From: Flavobacteriales bacterium UBA3442
GTDB lineage: Bacteria > Bacteroidota > Bacteroidia > Flavobacteriales > Schleiferiaceae
Reading direction: 5' to 3'
Assembly: GCA_002378565.1 (NCBI GenBank)
Contig: DFSH01000046.1
Location: 1 to 11,515 of the forward strand
Length of the DNA stretch: 11,515 bases
Shown here: positions 1-7,351 of the stretch, piece after piece
Position numbering within the stretch: the first letter of the stretch is position 1
How the letters are laid out: each line of letters opens with the position of its first letter
Translations under genes and position numbers: made by a program
The notes under the pieces: model-generated
The model's database searches: none
Seen by the model: the letters and a program-made list of their open reading frames with translations, nothing else
Told to the model about the DNA's origin: nothing

Positions 1-7
1 CCATCAT
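1..7 (-). CDS. Possible first codons of the gene downstream of ftsK (cut by window edge)
   Basis: Two consecutive ATG codons on the minus strand (first bases at 7 and 4) sit 13 bases after the ftsK stop codon and run off the window. Only these two codons are visible, so nothing in the sequence identifies the product. In many Bacteroidota the gene after ftsK encodes the outer-membrane lipoprotein carrier LolA, and co-directional close spacing would suit that. This is inference from family context only. Confidence 0.25.
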
Positions 8-20
8 GCCTGACTTTAAC

Positions 21-2447
21 CTAGCCATCAATCAGTTCCTTGAGGCGCATTTCATCGGGAACCAACACCTGACGTGCTTTGGAGCCTTCAAATGGTCCGA
101 GGATGCCGGCATCTTCTAATTGGTCAACAATGCGGCCAGCTCGGTTGTAGCCAAGCTTAAGTTTGCGTTGCAGCAATGAAGCTGAACCTTGCTGAGCATT
201 CACAACAATCAATGCAGCATCTCGGAAAAGGGCATCGCGCTCATCCGCCGAGTAGTTGCCTCCCTCAGAAGCAGATCCATCGGGGGTGTACTCAGGCAGC
301 GCATAGGCATCGGGGTAGGCTTGCTGAGACCCAATGAATTCGCAAACATCTTCAACCTCCGGTGTGTCCAAGAAGGCACACTGCAAGCGAATCATCTCAT
401 TGCCTGCATGGAACAGCATGTCCCCTTTACCAATCAGCTGATCTGCACCACTAGCATCCAGGATGGTTCGTGAATCAATTTTTGAAGAGACCTTGAAGGC
501 AATCCGTGCTGGGAAATTGGCTTTGATGATGCCAGTGATCACATTAACAGATGGTCGTTGTGTGGCAACGATCAAATGGATGCCAATGGCACGTGCGAGC
601 TGAGCCAATCGCGCTATGGGCATTTCAACCTCTTTGCCGGCAGTCATGATCAAATCTGCAAATTCATCTATCACCAAGATGATGTAGGGTAGGTAGCGGT
701 GATTGTCATCTGGGCTGAGCTTTCTAGCCTTGAATTTCACATTGTACTCCTTGATGTTGCGAACCATGGCTGCTTTCAGCAAGTCATAGCGTTGGTCCAT
801 TTCAATGCAAAGTGAATTCAAGGTATTGATCACCTTGGTGGTGTCCGTGATGATGGCTTCTTCCGAATCAGGGAGTTTAGCAAGGAAATGTCGTTCAATC
901 TTGTTGTACAGGGTCAATTCAACTTTTTTGGGATCAACCAAAACAAATTTCACTTCAGAAGGGTGCTTCTTGTAAAGAATAGAGGCTAGAATAGCATTCA
1001 GTCCAACGGACTTGCCTTGCCCTGTTGCACCCGCCATCAAAAGGTGTGGCATTTTTGCCAAATCAGCTACAAAGACTTCATTGGCAATGGTTTTACCCAA
1101 AGCGATGGGGAGGTCCATGTTGCTTTTCTGGAAACGGTCAGAACTTAAGACGGACTGCATGGATACCATCTGTGGGTGCCTGTTAGGTACCTCAATGCCA
1201 ATGGTGCCCCTGCCTGGAATTGGCGCAATGATTCGAATTCCTAGAGCTGATAGACTCAGTGCGATGTCATCTTCCAGGCTTTTGATTTTGCTGATTCGCA
1301 CGCCTTTTTCAGGGACGATCTCATACAAAGTTACTGTCGGTCCAACAGCGGCCTTGATGCTGGCAATTTTGATGTTATAGTTTTCCAAGGTTTCAATGAT
1401 GCGAACCTTGTTGGCTTCCAGTTCATCTTTGTCCATTCTTACCTGTCCCTCATCGTAGGGTTTCAGCAAATCCAAGCGAGGTAGTTGGTAGTTTGACAAA
1501 TCCAGCGTTGGGTCATAAGCCGTGTTGATGTCGCCACGTTTTTTGACATCTTCTGGCGCGACCTCATCGACCAAAGGCATGGTCTCTACCTCCAGGGTCA
1601 TGTTGTCATCTACTTCAGTCGATTCAAAAGTTTCTGAAGAGATGGCTTCTGTGTGGTAGGGCTCATCGATGGGTTGATCCACCATCATGTCAGGCGTACT
1701 CAATTCAACGGGCTCAGCTGCATCCAAGGGTGCTTCAGGCATTGCTGAAAGGCTGCCGGCATCTTCCATGTCAACAGCTATGTCGTCAATGAGGCTGTCG
1801 CTCATGGCATCAGCTTGATCATCGAGGCTGTTTCCAGCTGACTTGGTTTTGAACTGCAGGGGGTCCAATTTGAACAACCAGGTGACATGCATGAGCAAAA
1901 GGCCAGCAAAAGCCAGCCATGCGCCCACACTCCCAAGCCAATGATTGGTCCAGAAAGCCATGCTTCTTCCCATGTCACCAACCCACGCATCACTGAGATC
2001 TATCGGCAGGATACCCATCAACCATGTAAGCATCAAGGTCCACAGGATCGATCTTCTCAACCAAGTCTTCCCCTTGAAGTTCATATTCAGAGCCATGGAA
2101 AAAACTTTTGCGATGCCCCAGGCAAGCAGCAGGAGCACAGCTACGCCAAAAGATCTGACGGTGAGCAAGTAGGCTAGCAGTGCGCCTACATTACCGAGGG
2201 CGTTATGCAAAACCACGGTTTTGTCTGTGAGGATATCTGACCAGTCACCTTCAAAGGCACTGAAATCAGAAGACCAGGTTGCTAAACCCGACAGTGTTGC
2301 GAAGGCAACAAACAGAAGTAAGGTCAACAGGAAGAAGCCTGTAGCTGCAATCAATGAAGGGTTGCTGAGGACAGTTTTCCAAGCCTTCCGCTGAGAAGCA
2401 AGGGCTTTAAACGGGTTGCGAGAAGGGGTCTTGCTTTTCTTTGCCAT
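21..2447 (-). CDS. ftsK: DNA translocase FtsK
   Basis: Double-stranded DNA translocase of 808 residues, anchored at the division septum, that pumps chromosome ends and helps XerC/XerD resolve dimers. The N-terminal part has four hydrophobic segments at about residues 32-57, 85-115, 133-150 and 172-192. An acidic, low-complexity linker rich in D, E and M follows (about 205-300). The motor then begins: the alpha/beta region at about 340-460, Walker A GATGQGKS at 473-480, and Walker B ILVIDE at 590-595 with a following FADL. The C-terminal winged-helix gamma domain that reads polar DNA motifs spans about 733-800 and carries the typical RAGRIVDQLEDAGI stretch. The length matches Bacteroidota FtsK, which is shorter than that of E. 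coli because the linker is short. The start gives the expected basic cytoplasmic N-terminus. It stands divergent from the arginase gene; a TACCTTTG promoter box lies 11 bases before the ATG. Intact, no anomaly seen. Confidence 0.97.
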   Translation of the reverse strand: MAKKSKTPSRNPFKALASQRKAWKTVLSNPSLIAATGFFLLTLLLFVAFATLSGLATWSSDFSAFEGDWSDILTDKTVVLHNALGNVGALLAYLLTVRSFGVAVLLLLAWGIAKVFSMALNMNFKGKTWLRRSILWTLMLTWLMGILPIDLSDAWVGDMGRSMAFWTNHWLGSVGAWLAFAGLLLMHVTWLFKLDPLQFKTKSAGNSLDDQADAMSDSLIDDIAVDMEDAGSLSAMPEAPLDAAEPVELSTPDMMVDQPIDEPYHTEAISSETFESTEVDDNMTLEVETMPLVDEVAPEDVKKRGDINTAYDPTLDLSNYQLPRLDLLKPYDEGQVRMDKDELEANKVRIIETLENYNIKIASIKAAVGPTVTLYEIVPEKGVRISKIKSLEDDIALSLSALGIRIIAPIPGRGTIGIEVPNRHPQMVSMQSVLSSDRFQKSNMDLPIALGKTIANEVFVADLAKMPHLLMAGATGQGKSVGLNAILASILYKKHPSEVKFVLVDPKKVELTLYNKIERHFLAKLPDSEEAIITDTTKVINTLNSLCIEMDQRYDLLKAAMVRNIKEYNVKFKARKLSPDDNHRYLPYIILVIDEFADLIMTAGKEVEMPIARLAQLARAIGIHLIVATQRPSVNVITGIIKANFPARIAFKVSSKIDSRTILDASGADQLIGKGDMLFHAGNEMIRLQCAFLDTPEVEDVCEFIGSQQAYPDAYALPEYTPDGSASEGGNYSADERDALFRDAALIVVNAQQGSASLLQRKLKLGYNRAGRIVDQLEDAGILGPFEGSKARQVLVPDEMRLKELIDG

Positions 2448-2458
2448 AGGTCGGGTAC

Positions 2459-2466
2459 CAAAGGTA
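2459..2466 (-). promoter_or_regulatory. Predicted -7 promoter box for ftsK (TACCTTTG)
   Basis: On the minus strand this reads TACCTTTG, an exact match to the Bacteroidota TAnnTTTG element. Eleven bases separate it from the ftsK ATG, so the transcript leader would be only about 5-8 bases. I see no TTG (-33 element) at the usual 17-23 base spacing; TTG occurs only further upstream. Confidence 0.55.
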
Positions 2467-2476
2467 GGTCAATCTG

Positions 2477-2484
2477 TACCTTTG
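2477..2484 (+). promoter_or_regulatory. Predicted -7 promoter box for the arginase-argS operon (TACCTTTG)
   Basis: Exact match to TAnnTTTG, 26 bases before the arginase ATG, implying a leader of about 20 bases. No convincing -33 TTG is present at the expected distance. The leader has no purine-rich Shine-Dalgarno sequence, which is usual in this phylum. Confidence 0.55.
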
Positions 2485-2510
2485 TACCACCAGCAAATCA
2501 ACGATATGTC

Positions 2511-3455
2511 ATGATTCAACTCATTGGAAGCCTTTCTGAAATTGGCGCAGGCACAAGGGGCTCAAGCCTTGGCTTACAAGCTATGCAGCTTGCCAGCTTA
2601 TCGACAAATCCTCAGTTTTTCAAGGATCAACACATTGAAATGGTGAGAGAGGATAATGCCATCATGCATCGCGAAAACCCTGCATTGCACGGGAAATACA
2701 TTGTAGCCATCGCAGATATGTATGATCGCATAAGCAGCCATGTTAAACAGGTCATGTCAGCTGGTGACACACCCTTTCTGATCAGTGGCGACCACAGCAA
2801 TGCCGGTGGGAGCATAGCAGGAATCCACCAGGCTTTCCCAAACAAGACCCTGGGTGTGGTCTGGATCGATGCACACACTGACCTTCATTCGCCCTACACA
2901 TCTCCATCAGGCAATGTGCATGGTATGCCATTGGCCACAGCTATAGCTGATGACAACTTGGCATCAGCCACTAACCAACCCAGTGAGGCCGTTGTAGCTG
3001 CATGGGAACGCATGAAAGGTCCTTCACAGCGCCTGCAGACCAAACATTTAGCCTTTGTGGGTGTTCGGTCAACGGAAGTGCCAGAAGATAACTTGCTGAA
3101 AAAACATAGCATACCTAACCATACAGTGGCATCACTTCGTAAAGAAGGGGTGGCAGCTATCGTCAATCACATCAAAATACAAATGCAACATTGTGATCAT
3201 GTGTATGTCTCTTTTGACGTAGACAGCATGGACCCCAGTGTGTCGTACGGCACGGGCACGCCAGTAGAAGGTGGGCTCAGACTTGAGGAAGCATCAGATC
3301 TCTTGCAAATGCTGGCTTCATGGGATAAGGTATCTTGCATGGAATTCACGGAAATCAACCCATTGCTGGACATGAAAGGCAACGCCATGGGAGAGGCGGC
3401 TTTTGCTTTGCTTGACCAAACTGTAGAAACTTTAGCTGATCGATCACATGTTTAA
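2511..3455 (+). CDS. Arginase (ureohydrolase family)
   Basis: Predicted Mn-dependent arginase of 314 residues, a usual length, which hydrolyses L-arginine to L-ornithine and urea in the cytoplasm. The metal ligands of the ureohydrolase family are all visible: His95 in SGDHS, Asp120, His122 and Asp124 in WIDAHTDLHSP, and Asp236 and Asp238 in SFDVDSMDP. The loop SPSGNVHGMPLA (131-142) matches the arginase-type substrate loop, including the histidine of the catalytic relay (His137), and Glu281 in the EINP motif matches the guanidinium-binding glutamate. These loops favour arginase over agmatinase or formimidoylglutamase. One oddity: the position of human arginase I Asn130, which contacts the substrate carboxylate, is His126 here. 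The gene is first in an operon; its last 8 bases overlap the argS start (ATGTTTAA), so the two are probably translationally coupled. Symbol left blank because rocF or arg naming would be a guess. Confidence 0.88.
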   Translation: MIQLIGSLSEIGAGTRGSSLGLQAMQLASLSTNPQFFKDQHIEMVREDNAIMHRENPALHGKYIVAIADMYDRISSHVKQVMSAGDTPFLISGDHSNAGGSIAGIHQAFPNKTLGVVWIDAHTDLHSPYTSPSGNVHGMPLATAIADDNLASATNQPSEAVVAAWERMKGPSQRLQTKHLAFVGVRSTEVPEDNLLKKHSIPNHTVASLRKEGVAAIVNHIKIQMQHCDHVYVSFDVDSMDPSVSYGTGTPVEGGLRLEEASDLLQMLASWDKVSCMEFTEINPLLDMKGNAMGEAAFALLDQTVETLADRSHV

Positions 3456-5214
3456 TTCACTTATATCAGTCATTCAGGGCCAACTTAAGTCCCTTTACGG
3501 CATGGAAAAAGCCGCAGTTGAGCTCAGCTCAACAACCAAGGATTTCAAAGGTGATGTTACCTTGGTGGTCTTCCCTTACTTGCGCGCAAGCAAACAAGCG
3601 CCACATGTCACGGCAGAGGCTGTTGGCCAAGCTGTTTTAGCGAACAGTGATGACGTATCGTCCTACAATGTGGTCAAGGGATTTCTGAATTTCTCTTTGT
3701 CATCAGCCTTTCTGCAAAGAACCTTTGACGTCATCCAGCACAGTGAGCAATGGGGACACCAACCAACAGACAATTCAAGGCAAAACATGGTGGAGTTTTC
3801 AAGTCCAAACACCAACAAGCCATTGCATTTAGGCCATATCAGGAATAACCTCTTAGGGCACAGTGTCAGTCAAATTCTCAAAGCGTCTGGCCAATCCATA
3901 ACGCAGGTGCAAATCATCAATGATCGCGGCGTGCATATTTGCAAATCCATGTGGGCCTGGCAGCAGTTTGGCCAAGGGGAGACCCCTGAAAGCACTGGCA
4001 TCAAAGGGGATCACTTTGTTGGGAAGTACTATGTGCGATTCAATCAGGAATTAAAAAAAGCTATTGCAGAAGGGGAGTCCAAGGGTTTGACGCAAGCAGA
4101 AGCGGCTGAACAAGCTCCTTGCATGACAGCCGTTCAAGCCATGCTCTTAGCATGGGAGCAAGGCGACTCAGATGTCAGGCAATTGTGGTCCATGATGAAT
4201 GCATGGGTGTACAAGGGTTTTGAAGCAACCTATCAGCGGATGGGGGTGTCTTTTGACAGGAACTACTATGAGTCCGACACATATGTGCTGGGCAAAAGGC
4301 ATGTGGAGAAGGGCATAGAAAAAGGGGTCTTTTACCGCAGAGATGATGGGTCTGTTTGGATCGACCTCACAGCGGATGGCATGGATGAGAAGCTCGTGTT
4401 ACGAAGCGATGGTACATCTATTTATATGACACAAGACATTGGTACAGCCATTCTGCGCTTCATCGAACACCCCATTGATAACCTGACTTATGTTGTTGGT
4501 AACGAGCAAGATTATCACTTCAAGGTTCTGTTCTTGATTCTTGCCAAATTGGGCTATGCATGGGCATCTAACCTGCACCACCTGTCGTATGGCATGGTTA
4601 ACCTACCTGACGGACGCATGAAATCTAGAGAGGGCACTGCTGTGGATGCTGATGACCTGCTTGCCAGCATGGAGATTGCTGCAAAAACTATTTCTGAGAC
4701 CTTAGGGAAGACTGATGGGATTGCGGAGGAAGCTAAGCAGCATTTGTACCGTACCCTTGGTGACGGAGCCTTGAAGTATTTCATTCTTAAAGTTGACCCC
4801 AAGAAGACCATGGTGTTCAACCCAGAGCAAAGCATAGAGTTTACCGGCAACACAGGACCCTTCATCCAATACAGCCACGCCAGGATACGCAGCATCATCC
4901 GCCTGGGTGGTGACCTATCTCCATGGACCTGGTCTGATATAGAGATACAACCCTCTGAGGCTAAGTTGATTATGCATTTAATGGCCTACCCAACATTGAT
5001 ACAGGATGCAGCAAAGGACTTGAACCCAAGCAGTATTGCTACCTACCTCTACGACCTAGCCAAGGGCTTCAATGCTTTTTACCAAAACCACAGCATATTG
5101 AAAGCAGAAACGCCGCAAATTGCGGCGTTTCGAGTGGCGTTGTCAACAGAAGTTGCCGCCGTATTGAAGTCAGGTTTGTTGCTGCTTGGCATTGAGTCTC
5201 CAGAGCAGATGTAG
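3448..5214 (+). CDS. argS: Arginine--tRNA ligase
   Basis: Class I aminoacyl-tRNA synthetase of 588 residues that charges tRNA(Arg) with arginine using ATP. An N-terminal additional domain (about 1-110) that recognises the tRNA elbow precedes the catalytic Rossmann fold, whose HIGH motif reads HLGH at 127-130 within SSPNTNKPLHLGHIRNN. The KMSKS equivalent is the degenerate MKSRE at 391-395; loss of the canonical lysines is common in ArgRS. The C-terminal helical DALR anticodon-binding domain starts near YSHARIRSI and ends with LLGIESPEQM, the usual C-terminus. Like other ArgRS it should need tRNA to activate arginine. The ATG overlaps the arginase stop codon, so expression should depend on the arginase promoter at 2477-2484 unless an internal promoter exists. 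A perfect 12-base-arm palindrome lies within codons near the 3' end (5107-5131). The gene is convergent with the peptidase gene, 14 bases away. Confidence 0.97.
   Translation: MFNSLISVIQGQLKSLYGMEKAAVELSSTTKDFKGDVTLVVFPYLRASKQAPHVTAEAVGQAVLANSDDVSSYNVVKGFLNFSLSSAFLQRTFDVIQHSEQWGHQPTDNSRQNMVEFSSPNTNKPLHLGHIRNNLLGHSVSQILKASGQSITQVQIINDRGVHICKSMWAWQQFGQGETPESTGIKGDHFVGKYYVRFNQELKKAIAEGESKGLTQAEAAEQAPCMTAVQAMLLAWEQGDSDVRQLWSMMNAWVYKGFEATYQRMGVSFDRNYYESDTYVLGKRHVEKGIEKGVFYRRDDGSVWIDLTADGMDEKLVLRSDGTSIYMTQDIGTAILRFIEHPIDNLTYVVGNEQDYHFKVLFLILAKLGYAWASNLHHLSYGMVNLPDGRMKSREGTAVDADDLLASMEIAAKTISETLGKTDGIAEEAKQHLYRTLGDGALKYFILKVDPKKTMVFNPEQSIEFTGNTGPFIQYSHARIRSIIRLGGDLSPWTWSDIEIQPSEAKLIMHLMAYPTLIQDAAKDLNPSSIATYLYDLAKGFNAFYQNHSILKAETPQIAAFRVALSTEVAAVLKSGLLLLGIESPEQM
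5107..5131. repeat. Perfect palindrome inside the 3' end of argS, possible terminator or protein site
   Basis: The arms GAAACGCCGCAA (5107-5118) and TTGCGGCGTTTC (5120-5131) are exact reverse complements around a single A. As RNA on either strand it would form a GC-rich hairpin with a loop of about 5 bases. It ends 83 bases before the argS stop codon and, read on the minus strand, begins about 97 bases after the peptidase stop codon. In the minus direction it is followed by TGCTTTC, a weak T-rich tail, so it could terminate the four-gene minus-strand transcript. The codons it covers encode a normal-looking ArgRS segment (ETPQIAAFR), so it is not an obvious insertion. Confidence 0.6.
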
Positions 5215-5228
5215 ACACATGCTGGTTG

Positions 5229-6404
5229 CTATTTGCTGGCCTTCTTGATGGCTTTAGGTAAAGCATCCTTGTGCATCAGCACAGAAATTGTCTTATAACG
5301 GACAAAGGCTTCAGATGCGTAGATGTAGCCTGTGCGGTAGTCATTTTCACGGTCGCCCCATGAGTTTTTGACGATGTAATAGGCATCACCGGTTTGGTCT
5401 AAGACCTTGCCAACGATTTGCATGCCGTGATCATCTTGTGTTTGGTAGTTATTGTAAGCGTCTTGACGCATGGCTTGGGTGACGACCAATTCAGCATGCG
5501 GCCCTGTGTAGACGGCTGAACGCTCTTCTGAAGTCATGTCCTTCCAGTCGGCCTCAGGCATCACAGCCACCCCGTTTTTCAAGGAAAAGCCTTTTTCTGA
5601 GACGTCAGTAGCCCAATCAACAGTGAACCCTTTAGATAGGGCATGATCAATGGCGCCCATCATGTCATCCAATGGCACATTGAATGAAGGATCCCAATTC
5701 CAGTTGTCTGGAACCAAGATGGCGTAGTACGCATTGAAAGGCTTGTGGGTAAAGGATGTCAACTGAATGTAGTCATCTACTTCAATCCCGATCACTTCAT
5801 CAGCAAAGCTTTTAGGGCTGTAGCTTTTGCCTTGGTAGTCAAATGTGGCAGGTTCTTCACCGAGGTAGGCATCCAGCACACCGTCAAGGGCACGCTTCCA
5901 TGCCGTGGTGATGGTGCCTGAGTTCTTGTTGACAACGGCATCTACTATGCCTTTGAGTGCAGCTTCCATTTCATTGTGATCGTTGTTGACTGTGCCATAG
6001 TTCAAGCCTTCATAGACAGACTGTGGTACTGCGCCATAATGCTTGATTACATAAAGGACATCAAGCAATGCGCCGCCCTGTGAGAAGTTCAGTTTGCCAT
6101 GAAGGCGAACATAGCGATCAGCTTTGTCTTGGTAGGTTTTGCGTACCGTGTACATCTCTGAAATATCAATGGGATCTTTGCCCATGCGAATCATCTCTGA
6201 CTCAATGAAGGACGTCGAAGAGTAGCTCCAGCAGGTCCCTGAGCGGGCTTGGTTTTTCACCGAGGTGGCCTCAATGTCATAAACGGTTGTGAATTCAAAT
6301 TGCGGTATCTCATCGCCGCCATTTTGGGCGACTTTGTTGATGAGGTCAACTTGAGCAAAAGCCATAGCTGGCAAAAGCAGCATAGCGATGGTTAGGTTTT
6401 TCAT
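5229..6404 (-). CDS. Exported C1-family cysteine peptidase (bleomycin hydrolase / aminopeptidase C type)
   Basis: Papain-fold cysteine peptidase of 391 residues. A signal peptide is evident: a Lys near the N-terminus, a hydrophobic stretch LTIAMLLLPAMAFA and a likely cut after residue 17 (AFA|Q), so it should act in the periplasm or outside the cell, unlike cytoplasmic PepC. The catalytic set is complete: oxyanion Gln52 and nucleophile Cys58 in QARSGTCWSYSS, His326 in DDHGMQIVG, and Asn347 in VKNSWGD. The long insertion between Cys and His is typical of the bleomycin-hydrolase branch (C1B) rather than of papain. The C-terminal tail, which sets aminopeptidase specificity in that branch, ends here in a basic KAIKKASK, so substrate preference cannot be read from the sequence. 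It is the last gene of the minus-strand run, 21 bases after the dehydrogenase stop, and probably co-transcribed; no promoter box is seen in that gap. Likely role: breakdown of peptides for nutrition. Confidence 0.9.
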   Translation of the reverse strand: MKNLTIAMLLLPAMAFAQVDLINKVAQNGGDEIPQFEFTTVYDIEATSVKNQARSGTCWSYSSTSFIESEMIRMGKDPIDISEMYTVRKTYQDKADRYVRLHGKLNFSQGGALLDVLYVIKHYGAVPQSVYEGLNYGTVNNDHNEMEAALKGIVDAVVNKNSGTITTAWKRALDGVLDAYLGEEPATFDYQGKSYSPKSFADEVIGIEVDDYIQLTSFTHKPFNAYYAILVPDNWNWDPSFNVPLDDMMGAIDHALSKGFTVDWATDVSEKGFSLKNGVAVMPEADWKDMTSEERSAVYTGPHAELVVTQAMRQDAYNNYQTQDDHGMQIVGKVLDQTGDAYYIVKNSWGDRENDYRTGYIYASEAFVRYKTISVLMHKDALPKAIKKASK

Positions 6405-6425
6405 GGGGTAAGTTCGAATGAAAAG

Positions 6426-7313
6426 TTAAACAAAGGAAGGCGCAACAACAGGCTGCTTGACGCCGTTGGCGTAATCGTAAAAACCACGACCTGACTTCAC
6501 GCCAAGGTCACCAGCGGTTACCATGCTAACAAGCAGTGAGTTAGGGGCGTATTTAGGTTGACCAAGGCCACTGTGCAAGACCTGAAGGATGCTTAAGCAG
6601 ACATCCAGGCCAATGAAATCGGCCAATTGCAATGGACCCATAGGGTGGGCCATGCCCATTTTCATGATGCTGTCAATCTCTGACACACCGGCAACGCCAG
6701 TCTGTAAAGCCTCAATAGCTTCATTGATCATTGGCATCAAAATCCGATTGGCCACAAAGCCAGGGTAATCATTGCATTCTACAGGGCTCTTACCTAAGGA
6801 TTTTGCAAGAGCTACCACAGCATCAGTCGTTGCATCAGACGTTTTGTAGCCGCGAATGATCTCTACGAGCTTCATCACCGGCACGGGATTCATGAAGTGC
6901 ATGCCAATGACCTTCTCTGCCCGTTGTGTCGCCGCAGCAATCTTGCCTATGGCAATGGAAGAGGTGTTGGTGGCAAGGATGGTTTCAGGATCACATAAGG
7001 CATCCAATTCCTTGAAGATGGATAGCTTGAGTGCTTCATTTTCTGTGGCAGCCTCAATGACAATGTCTGAGCCTTTCACAGCTTCAGATAGGTTGAGGTG
7101 GCAATGAATCCGTTGATGCGCTGCTTCTGCTTCACTGGCGGTCAGTAGGTCTTTGCTGACTTGACGATTCAGGTTTTTCTCGATGGAGGCAAGGCCTTTG
7201 TCTAAAGACGACTGATGCAGGTCATAAAGAGCAACATCATAGCCGTTGCTGGCAAACACATGCGCAATGCCATTTCCCATGGTCCCCGCGCCGATCACTG
7301 TGCATTGTTTCAT
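6426..7313 (-). CDS. 3-hydroxyacyl-CoA / 3-hydroxybutyryl-CoA dehydrogenase
   Basis: NAD(P)-dependent enzyme of 295 residues, the usual length for the stand-alone form, which interconverts (S)-3-hydroxyacyl-CoA and 3-oxoacyl-CoA in beta-oxidation, butyrate-type metabolism or phenylacetate breakdown. The N-terminal Rossmann domain has GAGTMG at 8-13 and acidic Asp31 at the end of beta-2, suggesting NAD+ preference. NTSS at 116-119, the catalytic His139 in GMHFMNP and its partner Glu151 are present, followed by the all-helical C-terminal dimerisation domain (from about 185) ending in the typical GVKSGRGFYDY (271-281). It lacks an enoyl-CoA hydratase part, so it is not a fused FadB/FadJ. It follows the sugar transferase gene by 38 bases and precedes the peptidase gene by 21, and so is probably in the same transcript. 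Its neighbours offer no clue to chain length or pathway. Confidence 0.93.
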   Translation of the reverse strand: MKQCTVIGAGTMGNGIAHVFASNGYDVALYDLHQSSLDKGLASIEKNLNRQVSKDLLTASEAEAAHQRIHCHLNLSEAVKGSDIVIEAATENEALKLSIFKELDALCDPETILATNTSSIAIGKIAAATQRAEKVIGMHFMNPVPVMKLVEIIRGYKTSDATTDAVVALAKSLGKSPVECNDYPGFVANRILMPMINEAIEALQTGVAGVSEIDSIMKMGMAHPMGPLQLADFIGLDVCLSILQVLHSGLGQPKYAPNSLLVSMVTAGDLGVKSGRGFYDYANGVKQPVVAPSFV

Positions 7314-7351
7314 GCCGTGAAGGTAATGCGGGCTGACTCCCTCAGCAAAAC

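Larger units (their letters stand above)
2454..2488. repeat. Imperfect inverted repeat joining the ftsK and arginase promoters
   Basis: The left arm GGTACCAAAGGTA (2454-2466) and right arm TACCTTTGTACC (2477-2488) are reverse complements except for one extra C in the left arm; 10 bases separate them. Each arm contains one TACCTTTG promoter box pointing outward, the left toward ftsK and the right toward arginase. The symmetry may simply be two strong promoters back to back, or it may be a binding site for a dimeric regulator. It fills about half of the 63-base gap 2448-2510, which holds nothing else I recognise. Confidence 0.8.

Noticed and set aside
1012..1380. 122-codon plus-strand open frame opposite ftsK
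   Set aside because: It lies wholly antisense to the conserved FtsK motor region and has no recognisable domain or promoter; a shadow of the real gene.
2511..3455. Agmatinase or formimidoylglutamase as the identity of the ureohydrolase
   Set aside because: The SPSGNVHGMPLA loop and the GTGTPVEGG segment match the arginase branch; the other branches lack this loop.
5215..5228. Terminator in the gap between argS and the peptidase gene
   Set aside because: Only 14 bases, with no hairpin or T tract; any terminator must lie in coding sequence (see 5107-5131).
7318..7325. TACCTTCA on the minus strand, 4 bases before the 3-hydroxyacyl-CoA dehydrogenase ATG
   Set aside because: The spacing resembles the other sites, but only 4 of the 6 fixed promoter positions match and the gene probably shares the upstream transcript.
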